DNA of 64,000 nucleotides from Monocercomonoides exilis (lineage: Eukaryota; Preaxostyla; Oxymonadida; Polymastigidae): positions 781,501 through 845,500 of the forward strand of contig LSRY02000002.1 in the NCBI GenBank assembly GCA_001643675.2. The letters are read 5' to 3'. Positions 34,868 through 44,819 of the stretch are shown one piece after another. A model generated the notes under the pieces. The model saw only the letters and a program-made list of their open reading frames with translations, was not told the DNA's origin and searched no databases. Position numbers and translations under genes: made by a program. How positions within the stretch are numbered: position 1 is the stretch's first letter; each line of letters opens with the position of its first letter.

Positions 34868-36136
34868 ATGTGCAGTGAAATCAGGTAATGTCTTCATATA
34901 ATTATTTTTTGATAGTGAATAAAAAATTATTTTTTGTGGAATATTTAATTATACCCAATGTCTAGTATTTTGATGCGTTTGTATTCACATAAAATTTAAT
35001 AATTTACAATTTCTTTAAAAATAATAGTGAAGTCTTTTCAATCTGGATTGTTTTTAAGTCATAATTAAAATCAAAAAATTGAGTGAGTTTCGTAAACATC
35101 TGGATGTAATTTGAACAGACAACAACTAAAAACATCGAAAAAGACTGTTCATTTCGCAGTGAAATTGAAGATTATCAACTTTTCAATTTAAAAGTTCGAT
35201 ATTTGTGTGTTTAAGTTTCCTTCGTCTTCTTTCAAACATTCATTAGTGTGTCTCAATCATGAATTATTAATCCGGTGCTCAAAAATATATTCATCAACCA
35301 AATAAAAAATAACATCAAAAAATCACTAAATATAATGCAAAAATCTTTCGAAAGAATGACTTTCTTTTCTCAATCTTTTATCTTTATTAATAACTTTTTT
35401 ATCAAACAATTATAATGTCAAAAAATTATGTAACACGTTTTGGTTTTTGGAATATTTTTCGATGAGAATCAGAAAAAATGATAAAAAAAAAAAAAAAATA
35501 TTATGAATATAAATTCTTTTTCAATGAAAATAGCAGACACAAAAGATACAAATATTAATAATAATAAATATATGGTGTTTGAAGAATAATGATTGTAAAT
35601 TACATCAAAGAAATCACACACAAATGGAAAAATGCAACATTCTGGAATTACACATATGAATAAAAAAATAGAACAAAAAAGAGATAACAAGAGGCAATTA
35701 CACAAAGTGGTGTTTCAAACAGGTGATGATATATAAAACAAAAAATAAAAATCTTGCAAAACAATGATTGATGAAACAAAAAAGCTTTAAATGCGCTCAA
35801 AAGCACAATTAACAGAAAACAATAAAGTTGAATACACAGAAGACAATTTGAAATATTATAATTGATTTGTAATAACAGAAAAGGTTATAAAATGCATGAA
35901 TGAATAAAAAGATACAAACATTTGAATTACAAGTATTGGCGATACTCAAACCACGCACAATACATTTTCTAATACAGACTAATTCATTTTACCGATTTCC
36001 CACACAAACTCCATCAACCAGAACAACTCTTCAATTTCAAATCTTATTTCTCCATTTCACAGCTCCCCATCAAACTCTTCTTTTGATGAACCAAATCCTA
36101 TTTCCAGGCAGTAACCTCCCATCCCACTCCACTATT
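34868..36136. other. AT-rich intergenic region between convergent genes
   Basis: This 1.27-kb spacer lies between two 3' ends. It is AT-rich, with an A15 run near 35485. No coding segment is supported. Confidence 0.5.
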
Positions 36137-39100
36137 TCAGGTTGCAATGTCGATTGCATCTGACATAGTCAAAACCACTTTATCTTTAGGGAAGTGCTGA
36201 ATAAACACCCTCTTCAGCTCAACAACGCTCGGCCTGGATTCGATTTCCCCTGCCCAGCACCCCTCCACCGTTTCTGCAAGATCCGACTCCATTACAGCAT
36301 CCACACTCGGTCTCTCACCATTCACAATCTTCTGCCCCGCCACTTCTCCCTCATAATCGCCAAACGGGATCTGCAGCGCCAGACACTCCCACAGCATCAT
36401 CCCAATCGAGAACACAACTGATTCCTTTGTTGCTTCCTTGTTCTTGCTCATCAGCAGCTCTGGTGCCTTCCATCGCATGCACTCATATCGATTGTCCTCA
36501 TCATCTTCATACGCTGATGAAGGAAGGGTATCTCTATCATCATCATTCACAGTTGAGCAATCAGACGAGCACGAAAAGACGGATGATGAATCTGAATCTG
36601 AACCATCGGAAGAGCAGTTCGAATGCATCGCAACGCAGATGACCATGTGTTCTGAGAATAGCACAATGTGTGGGCTCAGATTATTCAATGACTGAAGTGG
36701 ATTTTCCATTTCATCAAAGGAGTGGAGTGCAAGATTAGCCACCCAGAACAGGATTTGAGCAGCTGTTTGCTCTCTTTCCTTCAATGTGCCGATTGCCATT
36801 TCCTTCTTTTCATTTCTTCCATGAAGCAACATGAACAGCGAATCCCTCAGATCCACAATCAGCTTCTCATGAGGTGATGAACATGCCATTGCATCCACCA
36901 GATTCGACATCGATGAGGTGGTGGGGCACAGATCCTCCACTCGAACAAAAGTGGATTCTGTGTCTGAAGTGTCTGTGGTGGATGTGGAAGAGATGGAAGG
37001 TGAAGGTGTTCGTTTTCTGTTATTTTCCTCATCTTCCTTTTCATCAACCTTTTCCATCATCCATTCAGATATTTTGTCTGAACCCCCTCCAAGGATGTAT
37101 TCCGTTGATCCACTCTCAGATAGTAGATATTCTTCAGATTCTGAATGCGCCATTGTCTTCTCATATACTCTTTTCTTGATGTTTTCTTCATTTTTCTTTT
37201 CTGCTTCCTTCTCAGCTCTTCGCCACTGCGCCTCAGGCGACATCTCCATCGTCACCATCTCAATCAGCTTCGGATCTTTTTTCACTGTATCGTTCACAAT
37301 CTCTCTCAGATCTTTATTTTCATTCTTGGCACTTCTCCATCGAGCAATAAATATTATTGATACAATCAAAGCAATCAAGAATAAAACAATAAAGATAACA
37401 GCTATTATTAATGCATATGATTTTCCTTCTTTTCCTCTTTCAACATTTCTTTCATCTCCTTTTGGCTCATTCTCACTTCTGTTCTTCAGAATGAATGAAT
37501 CAGTTGAGGCTGGAGATTCAGCCCCTCCAAACAAGATTTTCACAGACACTTCTGTTGCCTCAGATGCAGTTGTAACAATTGATGCTGGAATGGCTGTGTG
37601 AATTTCTGTTTCGCCTGCAAACTCTTCTGCTTGCAGCGGATACACCTGGAGATTGTGAATCGAGCCATCGAAGGAATCAACCTGGAGGGACAAGCCACAG
37701 GGCAGGAGCAAGGAGCCAGCAAGATCAATAGCAAGGGTGTTGTCTTGCTGATGAGACTTCACAGAAGCCAGCTGCGGAATAAAGAACGGAGAGGCTCTTT
37801 CCGAAGTCAATCCTTCCAGCGTGCACTCACTGCTTGAAATCCACATCGAAGTATTCGGAAGAAAGCCATCCCCGTCTTTCAGACTTTGAATATTCAGCAG
37901 CGCATGGTCTAAGCAGACGATGTTGTTCCTAATGGACGGATAGCCTACTGCATTCGGACTGTTGTTGGAAAATAATCCAAATTGCACGGAGATGCTTCCA
38001 CCAGACACAGACAGTCCTCCTTTCGATGAGTTGGCAACACTCGTGTCTATTATCCTTCCTGAGCAATTCTGAAGATCAACCATTGAACCGCTCCACTGGC
38101 ACAGCTCTTCTAATGGCTCTTCGTTTGCTCTCAACTCTGGCGTGCTTGCTGCTCCATCAAACACACACGAAGATATGCAAGCATCCGTCAAATCTGCCAA
38201 CGCAGCAATGTTCCCTTTTTCAGATGGCGAAGCACACTTTTTGTTTGAGCAGTTCTCCAATTCCAGCAACAAAGACGAAGATAAAGCAGCCAAGCAGCAC
38301 GGACCAAACGAATCTCGGGTAATATTTTGAAATGATGACTGCTTTAACCGGATTACTGAGGCATTTGACATTGCACTCACCGCACAGCCATCCCCAAGCA
38401 CTGTGGCAGAAATAGTCACGAAATTCATCTCAACATCTGCATCCTGGGATTCGATAGAAACTAAAGACTCACTTGAAACGCGAGCATCATCGAATTCCAA
38501 ATGGCTGAACTGGATGTTTGAATGGCCTCCAGAACCGTCTGAGGAAAACACAATCAAGCTAACTTTGCTTTCTGCATTTCTGACTTGAACCTTCTGCAGC
38601 TGGGAGTCTTTGCAGTTGTGAAGGAGAAGGGCGGATTCTTCAAGCGCGCAACTGGAAATAAGCACCTGCTGCATGGAGAGGTTCACCAGATTGCGGATAT
38701 CTAACAACACAGCAGAATTCATATCAGAAATGTTCAGGTCCATTAACAAGCAATATTGTCCGCCTCTTGCTGCCACGCACGAAGAACTGAGATGAATGCA
38801 AGTAAAAGTGCACCCGTTAATCGATAGTCTGCCATTCTCCACGAGAATGATGGAGCAGTTCAATTTCATTTCTGAGTTTCCATTCGAAACTTCTTGACTA
38901 AATGTTGAATCGACAATAGACAAGCTTCCATCAGCAAGGGTTAATAAGCTGGAATGAGAAGAAGAAAGAGCGCTTCCAAACAAAAACGTGAGAAATTCCA
39001 TTTTCACTCTCGATGAGCACGAAACGAGGCTTTTCGTCTTGCTTCCGATGCTGCTGTTCAGCACAACATTCCCCCTGGCGCCTTCCGCATCCAGCGATTT

Positions 39101-42100
39101 GATCGAAACATCGCAAGCGCTTGCTTCCCCTGTCATCTCAGCGCTTTTGTCAATCAGCAAATTGCTGTAAACTGAAGAAATGATGTGGGGCAGCGCAACA
39201 TTCAGCGAAATGCACGGTTCGCTCATTGTACCACACTGGCGCGTGTCAGAGGCATTGTCAGCCGAAGAAGATGCAAATATCGTCTCGCTCTGATACACAA
39301 CCACAAGCAGCAACAGATCTTGCTCGTCTGCATAGTCGGGAGCTGTGCATCCCCACATGGCAAGCTCCCGAACAAACGGAGGTCTGAAATCGAGCTGAAA
39401 GAGCTCAACGCTTATTTGAGATTTGATATTTGTGCATTTCACATACAAGTCTCGCCCTTTGTACGCCTTGTTATTCATAAAAGTTGTGTTTTCCAAGAGG
39501 AACGACAAAGGATCAACTCTCGTGATTGACGAGCAATCCAGAAATATCGCTCCTCCTCTTCCACTTTCCGAGCAGAAACATCCAGAGATTGTGGAAAAAC
39601 GACACTCGAAATATCCTCCTTCGTTCAATTTCATGATCATTCCTCCACCTTTCTCGCTTTGGCTGCTTCCACAGTTCTTCATAGATGTGTTTTGCACAGA
39701 CACGCTGCAAGGCTCGCTGCCAGTGCAGCTGATGATGGAGGGCTCAGATGGAGCATTTTGGAGAAGCGAATGGAACGTGCAGCATTTCAGTTGTACTGTT
39801 GTACTGCCATCTTCATTCAATCTCTGAGACTCGCCTCCTAACTCAGCATGCGCTAACGCTGTAATAATGCTTTTGCCCATCGGCTCCATGTTGTTCATCG
39901 AAGCATTCGTCAAGTAAATGCTGCTCTCATGTGATATCACCAGAATGTGACTTTCGGCTTTGATGGACTGGAACGAGCAGAATGACAATTCGCATGTTCC
40001 AGACAGGCAGGCAATAATGCAATAACGAATGGGGGTGCCGGAGGTGCTGGTGAAGGAGCAGCCTTGAGCAGCAAAAGAGCTGCCAGCAGTGTTTATCAGC
40101 TTCGTCTGTTTCCATTCAGATCCATCTCCGCAGCAGAACTCAATGTTCATGAAGGAACATTTCTCATCGTTTGCAAACACAGAATCACTTTCTTCTGGCT
40201 TTTCTGCCTGAGGAGAGATAGCTGCTCCAAAAGTTAGAGTTGGGCATGACTCGGCATCAACTGAAGTTACGGTGACGTTTGAAATGTCAACTTCGCTGTT
40301 AACCTGAGCTTCATCGATTATCAGGAAAATATTCATATTTTGCTGCGCTGGATCTTCCAAAGAACGAAAATGGTTCTGCCCAAACTCCATTGTTGCACAC
40401 GGCTCTTCTGCACTCCCACACCGAATAACATCCCACCCGCTGTTCTTGCTGAGATGGATTTCCTGAGAAGCAAATCCAATCAGAAATCGGCACAGATCGA
40501 AGTTCGTTTTTGTGGTGTCGTTCCCCACGAGCAGATTTGTATCGCTTGCTGTCTCGCTAACCTCAAACGCCAATGTCTGCTTTGTGATGGAAACGTTCAG
40601 GTCTGACGAGAGAAAGAACATGTTTTTCCCGTGCTTTGCAGAGCACTGATCGAAGGCTATCTGCTGGAAGGAGAACGCATTGGAAGCCGAGCAGTCGAAA
40701 TAGATGCCTCCTCCTTTTCCACCTGTTTCACTTTCAGCACAGCATTTCGTGAATGTGGCGTTTTCCATTGCAAATTTCCCTTGATCTTCAACAACAACTT
40801 TCATCGCGCCTCCCTCGATGCTTTGAGTGCCTTTGACATTCGTGACATTCCAATGGGAGCACTCAACATGGCTTGAAATATGGGATGAAAACAGCACTGC
40901 ACTGTTTGCATTTTCATGTACAATCTCTTCAAAAGAGCATTGCGAAAGAGAGATGACCTCGTCACTCGTCGCACCATCATTCAATAGTTTGGATGTTGAT
41001 GGTGGAATCACATAGATGAGAGTCTGATCTCCAATGTCTGCGTTCTTCACATTCAATGAAATAATCGTTGTTGAGGTGCTGGCTGTGTTCTCGCACACTG
41101 CTATAGGTGAATGCTGAAGACGGGTTGAATCAATCTGGCAATTTTCAATATTTAGTATTCCTCCACAAATCTGAAACAGCCAGTAATCCATCAGGTTGAG
41201 CTCGCCTTGTAGCATCCCGAATGAGCAAGATTTTATCGACAAGATGGCTTCAGAAGTCAAGGATATCAATGTTTCGATCTCAGCATCAAAAGAAGAAGGA
41301 AGCAAAAAGCGGATTAATTCGATGGATGTATTTCCAATGGCTTCCATCGCTTTTCCAGTCGGAGCATTCAGCGATTTTGTGCAGGTGATTTCGGCTTTTG
41401 AAGAATTTGATGATCTCAAGATCAAATCCGTATGATTCAGTTCGCTCTCAATTATAGCTGATTTTACGATAGATATTGTCCTTGCACTCACCTCTTCCAG
41501 TTTCTCTATGCAATAATCAACAGACTGGCACGGATAATCCAAGAATCCACACACCACAGTATCAGCACCATCCTCGCTTCCCACATGGACTGTGCTTCGA
41601 ACTTCCTCAAAAAACAGAACCAACGGAATCGAATGCTCATGATCATTTCCATTAAACCCACGCAAATCGTCGAAGGAGTTGTGTCCCAATGAATAAGCAA
41701 AAGGAAGCGTTTTTTTTGTGATTGATTCCTTCAGGTTCGGGGATTGAACAAACAAGTCGTTTCCATGCTTCGCTTTGTTTGGCTTTTCTGATGAAAAAGA
41801 AGGAGCTGTGATGGCAAATCCTGCATCTGAGTGCTCAAGATTCAGAAAGATCCCTCCCCCAAATCCCACTCGCGAATCAAAAGGTGCCTCGCATTCTTCG
41901 AAGGAGCATTCCAAAATTGTTGCTGAACATGTGTTTGGCAGCGAGAGGAACAGAGCCCCACCTCCATTTCCATCCCCAGAAACAACACAATGCTCAAAAG
42001 TGCATCCACTTATTGAAGCATCGCAGCCATCCTCAAACCCTTCCCTCCACACTACACTCACACACCCGCCATTTTGCTCGCTCTCAACACCCCAGAAAGA

Positions 42101-44320
42101 AGCATTGGCAAGAGAGATAGTCTTGCAATCTGACAAAGCAATTGCACAGCCTTGCGAAAATCTAAATCCAGATACATTCACAAATTTCATCGTAAATGAA
42201 CCTTCTTCAACTTGAATCAAAGATTTTGTTGATGGCTGAATAGATTGTGTGCTTTTGGTGAAACTGCACAGCTCCAGCTCAAGCGATCCAGAGGAGCCAA
42301 TTGCAATTGCAGATCGGTTGAACACACAAATAAAGGAAATCCTCTTTGCATTCAGCGAACCATTCCCAATGGAGATCAAGCATTCATTTGACGAGGCTTC
42401 GCGACACTTTATTGCAGATGAGTTGTTCTCTGCTCCCCTGAGAACGATATTTCTCCAATCAATGTCAATCATATTTTCTTCGAAATCTTCACTGGCCATA
42501 AAAACATTCTGCCCCAAATATGAATTCCATCTTGTTACTCCATATTCCACCGTTTGACACTCTGATCCTGTTCCTCCGCAAGTATTCTCATCGTTTCCTG
42601 AATTACTGATATGTATTTCTGGCTGAGCAGTTGGCAGATATGAGTCACATACAACACCTCTATCTCCACACATATCTGCATAATCTACGCATTGCACGAC
42701 TTTTCTCGTGGCCGTTGAAAGCGTAAAACTTTGTAATATCTGAACTGTGTTATTTGTCAAGCTATATCCCTTTCCAATAAAAATATCTGCCGCATGAGTC
42801 GATGTCTGTACTGTATTGTTTTCAAACAAGCAAAATTGGATTATTTCGCACACATTGAAAATATTATCGCAAGCATCAAATCCTCCTGCACCATACAGAG
42901 CATTTCCTTTAAACAAATAACAATTTGACATTACAAAATCGATTTGTGATCGCACATGATATACAGCTCCAGCAAACCTTAATGTTGCTCTGCTACATTT
43001 GAATATAGTGTTGTAAATTGATCCACTTCCTCCGTGATTCCATGCGACGCTTCCTCCAAAAGGCGCTGAACAATTTTCAAAAGAACAGCCAAGAATCAAA
43101 GAAAAATTATGAGTAATATGAGCAAATGCTCCACCAACTGTCCATTCTCCTGTTCCTCTGCAACAATTAAATAAAGAATTTTCAATGTGGCAATTACTTC
43201 CATTGCTAAAAATTGCGCCTCCATAAACATATGAATCTGAATATGTATTGACGCATTCTGAAAATGCGCATTTGTCAATAGTGAGCTTTGCGCTATTGCA
43301 AACCGCAATTGCTCCACCTTGAGAGGCGCTGCATTCTGTAAACGTACATTCTACAAATGTGATTTCTCCATCTGAAAACGATTGGGCTTTGTTCGTGTAG
43401 TTCTGATGGGAAATGGTGTTTCTCGAACGAATGAAAGAAGTGTTCGATGAGTCAAAACCACATCCACGAGAGCCAGAAATGAGAATACCATAAAACGGGC
43501 AAACGCAATCAGCGACCACGCAGCCTTCCATTTTGCTCTCTTGCAAAGAATGCTTTTGTAGCAAGTTTTTGTTGCAGCTCTGGGTAGATATATTGTGGAA
43601 GCTGCAAAAAGAAGCTGAGGCAAATGACAAATCGATATCGCCAATGAACGGTTTCACAAATGAGGCACAATACGAAGAAAATGTGCAACACAAAACATGA
43701 ACACTTCCTGTCAAATGTTGTGCGCAGGAGCTTGCTGAGACAAGAGATGGGCATGCCTGCTTCGGAAAAGTCCTTCTCAAAGAAATATTCGTCATTCTTA
43801 TTGTTCCTCCAGCACAGTCAAAAGGAGATAATTCCGTCTCTGTCTCCACGCTTATGATACATCCACAAATAGTCAATCTGGACAATTCATTTTTCACAGA
43901 AATAGCAGAAGTTATTTTTTGGATAATATTGATTTGCTCAACTGCCAACGACGAGTTCAGAGCCGTCATTCTGCTGCAAACACAGCTCCACTTGTTCATA
44001 TTATTATTGAATGTGCCAGCAAGAAAGTTATGATCAAATGCCCTCCCTGAATCCTCCTGCAATCGTTTTATGCTCTTTTCTGTATTTTGCGACCAGTCAG
44101 ATGAATTCAAATCCTGCGTCACAATAGACTTCACCGCATTGATTGAGTTCACATTATGCGAGGAGAATGCACTTTTACTTGCGTCATTAACTTCTCCTAA
44201 TCTTCCAATGAAATAATCTTGAAAATCGACTTTTTTGAATTCATCTGCTTTATAGCTCGTTTCTTCATTGCAGTAAATTGTGTGTAAAATTATAGATACA
44301 CAAAAAATCGTGAAATACAT
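36137..44320 (-). CDS. Giant beta-helix receptor with transmembrane segment and kinase-like tail
   Basis: A single exon of 2,727 residues (TGA). The ATG at 44320 opens a signal peptide (MYFTIFCVSIILHTIYC). A splice-acceptor-like TTTCAG lies 19 nt upstream, so a 5' UTR intron is possible. The ectodomain carries four blocks, each opened by a signature of the type CG-x4-PC-x-S/T (TCGGTGSECQTVEYGV, VCGFLDYPCQSVDYCI, RCGSAEEPCATMEFGQ, QCGTMSEPCISLNVAL). Between them are Cys-rich beta-strand repeats with GGAI/GGGIF turns, typical of right-handed beta-helices. One transmembrane helix (IIAVIFIVLFLIALIVSIIF) follows. The inner tail has a juxtamembrane coil, a Ser-rich linker, then a kinase C-lobe: APELL, SIGMMLWECLALQIPFGDY and RPSVVELKRVF. 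Kinase HRD and DFG motifs and a glycine loop are not seen, so a pseudokinase is likely. Function unknown. Confidence 0.78.
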   Translation of the reverse strand: MYFTIFCVSIILHTIYCNEETSYKADEFKKVDFQDYFIGRLGEVNDASKSAFSSHNVNSINAVKSIVTQDLNSSDWSQNTEKSIKRLQEDSGRAFDHNFLAGTFNNNMNKWSCVCSRMTALNSSLAVEQINIIQKITSAISVKNELSRLTICGCIISVETETELSPFDCAGGTIRMTNISLRRTFPKQACPSLVSASSCAQHLTGSVHVLCCTFSSYCASFVKPFIGDIDLSFASASFCSFHNISTQSCNKNLLQKHSLQESKMEGCVVADCVCPFYGILISGSRGCGFDSSNTSFIRSRNTISHQNYTNKAQSFSDGEITFVECTFTECSASQGGAIAVCNSAKLTIDKCAFSECVNTYSDSYVYGGAIFSNGSNCHIENSLFNCCRGTGEWTVGGAFAHITHNFSLILGCSFENCSAPFGGSVAWNHGGSGSIYNTIFKCSRATLRFAGAVYHVRSQIDFVMSNCYLFKGNALYGAGGFDACDNIFNVCEIIQFCLFENNTVQTSTHAADIFIGKGYSLTNNTVQILQSFTLSTATRKVVQCVDYADMCGDRGVVCDSYLPTAQPEIHISNSGNDENTCGGTGSECQTVEYGVTRWNSYLGQNVFMASEDFEENMIDIDWRNIVLRGAENNSSAIKCREASSNECLISIGNGSLNAKRISFICVFNRSAIAIGSSGSLELELCSFTKSTQSIQPSTKSLIQVEEGSFTMKFVNVSGFRFSQGCAIALSDCKTISLANASFWGVESEQNGGCVSVVWREGFEDGCDASISGCTFEHCVVSGDGNGGGALFLSLPNTCSATILECSFEECEAPFDSRVGFGGGIFLNLEHSDAGFAITAPSFSSEKPNKAKHGNDLFVQSPNLKESITKKTLPFAYSLGHNSFDDLRGFNGNDHEHSIPLVLFFEEVRSTVHVGSEDGADTVVCGFLDYPCQSVDYCIEKLEEVSARTISIVKSAIIESELNHTDLILRSSNSSKAEITCTKSLNAPTGKAMEAIGNTSIELIRFLLPSSFDAEIETLISLTSEAILSIKSCSFGMLQGELNLMDYWLFQICGGILNIENCQIDSTRLQHSPIAVCENTASTSTTIISLNVKNADIGDQTLIYVIPPSTSKLLNDGATSDEVISLSQCSFEEIVHENANSAVLFSSHISSHVECSHWNVTNVKGTQSIEGGAMKVVVEDQGKFAMENATFTKCCAESETGGKGGGIYFDCSASNAFSFQQIAFDQCSAKHGKNMFFLSSDLNVSITKQTLAFEVSETASDTNLLVGNDTTKTNFDLCRFLIGFASQEIHLSKNSGWDVIRCGSAEEPCATMEFGQNHFRSLEDPAQQNMNIFLIIDEAQVNSEVDISNVTVTSVDAESCPTLTFGAAISPQAEKPEESDSVFANDEKCSFMNIEFCCGDGSEWKQTKLINTAGSSFAAQGCSFTSTSGTPIRYCIIACLSGTCELSFCSFQSIKAESHILVISHESSIYLTNASMNNMEPMGKSIITALAHAELGGESQRLNEDGSTTVQLKCCTFHSLLQNAPSEPSIISCTGSEPCSVSVQNTSMKNCGSSQSEKGGGMIMKLNEGGYFECRFSTISGCFCSESGRGGAIFLDCSSITRVDPLSFLLENTTFMNNKAYKGRDLYVKCTNIKSQISVELFQLDFRPPFVRELAMWGCTAPDYADEQDLLLLVVVYQSETIFASSSADNASDTRQCGTMSEPCISLNVALPHIISSVYSNLLIDKSAEMTGEASACDVSIKSLDAEGARGNVVLNSSIGSKTKSLVSCSSRVKMEFLTFLFGSALSSSHSSLLTLADGSLSIVDSTFSQEVSNGNSEMKLNCSIILVENGRLSINGCTFTCIHLSSSCVAARGGQYCLLMDLNISDMNSAVLLDIRNLVNLSMQQVLISSCALEESALLLHNCKDSQLQKVQVRNAESKVSLIVFSSDGSGGHSNIQFSHLEFDDARVSSESLVSIESQDADVEMNFVTISATVLGDGCAVSAMSNASVIRLKQSSFQNITRDSFGPCCLAALSSSLLLELENCSNKKCASPSEKGNIAALADLTDACISSCVFDGAASTPELRANEEPLEELCQWSGSMVDLQNCSGRIIDTSVANSSKGGLSVSGGSISVQFGLFSNNSPNAVGYPSIRNNIVCLDHALLNIQSLKDGDGFLPNTSMWISSSECTLEGLTSERASPFFIPQLASVKSHQQDNTLAIDLAGSLLLPCGLSLQVDSFDGSIHNLQVYPLQAEEFAGETEIHTAIPASIVTTASEATEVSVKILFGGAESPASTDSFILKNRSENEPKGDERNVERGKEGKSYALIIAVIFIVLFLIALIVSIIFIARWRSAKNENKDLREIVNDTVKKDPKLIEMVTMEMSPEAQWRRAEKEAEKKNEENIKKRVYEKTMAHSESEEYLLSESGSTEYILGGGSDKISEWMMEKVDEKEDEENNRKRTPSPSISSTSTTDTSDTESTFVRVEDLCPTTSSMSNLVDAMACSSPHEKLIVDLRDSLFMLLHGRNEKKEMAIGTLKEREQTAAQILFWVANLALHSFDEMENPLQSLNNLSPHIVLFSEHMVICVAMHSNCSSDGSDSDSSSVFSCSSDCSTVNDDDRDTLPSSAYEDDEDNRYECMRWKAPELLMSKNKEATKESVVFSIGMMLWECLALQIPFGDYEGEVAGQKIVNGERPSVDAVMESDLAETVEGCWAGEIESRPSVVELKRVFIQHFPKDKVVLTMSDAIDIAT

Positions 44321-44347
44321 AGGACTTGCTATTCCTCTGAAACACAA

Positions 44348-44586
44348 AACAATGTTAAATTTAAAATATAAATTTATTTTGTGTTAAGATCAATATCGAA
44401 TGATGTGGGTTATAGGTTGAGATCATACGACAATTATTTAATTCTTTATGTTGAACGTGTATTTGTTTGCAACTGCTGTTCTGGCATCGTTGGAATAGCA
44501 TAAGTTGTCAATACAATTTATAACCTTTTTTTAATTAAAATTCAATGTTGCTTGGTTGCTGCTTTCTCAGCTTTTGGTTTCTCTGT
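44348..44586. other. Spacer upstream of the giant receptor
   Basis: AT-rich sequence between the receptor's 5' end and the inverted repeat. The minus strand from about 44690 to 44545 carries a short frame that runs out of the left arm of the inverted repeat and ends at TGA near 44543. Confidence 0.4.
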
Positions 44587-44819
44587 ATAGTAACTTTCAT
44601 AATAGACGGACGCTTTCCCAATGGCCAGACAGTAACCTTTTCTCAACAGTAAATGAAGCAGAATTTCAATATTTTCCCACATCATTCGTAAGGTGAATAT
44701 GAGTTAATGAAGCATTCCAAATGATGTGGGAAAATATTGAAAATCTGCTTCATTTACTGTTGAGAAAAGGTTACTGTCTGGCCATTGGGAAAGCGTCCGT
44801 CTATTATGAAAGTTACTAT
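44587..44819. repeat. 100-bp inverted repeat, 99% identical, 33-bp loop
   Basis: Left arm 44587-44686 and right arm 44720-44819 are reverse complements over 100 positions with one mismatch (near 44662). The loop is 44687-44719. Each arm, read outward, keeps the same open frame starting MMWENIE and containing LLRKGYCLAIGKASVYYE. The left copy continues for about 14 further residues to a stop. The right copy is cut after about 36 residues and abuts the HSP90 relic. The protein is not one I recognise. The high identity indicates a recent duplication-inversion, or an assembly fold-back. Confidence 0.85.
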
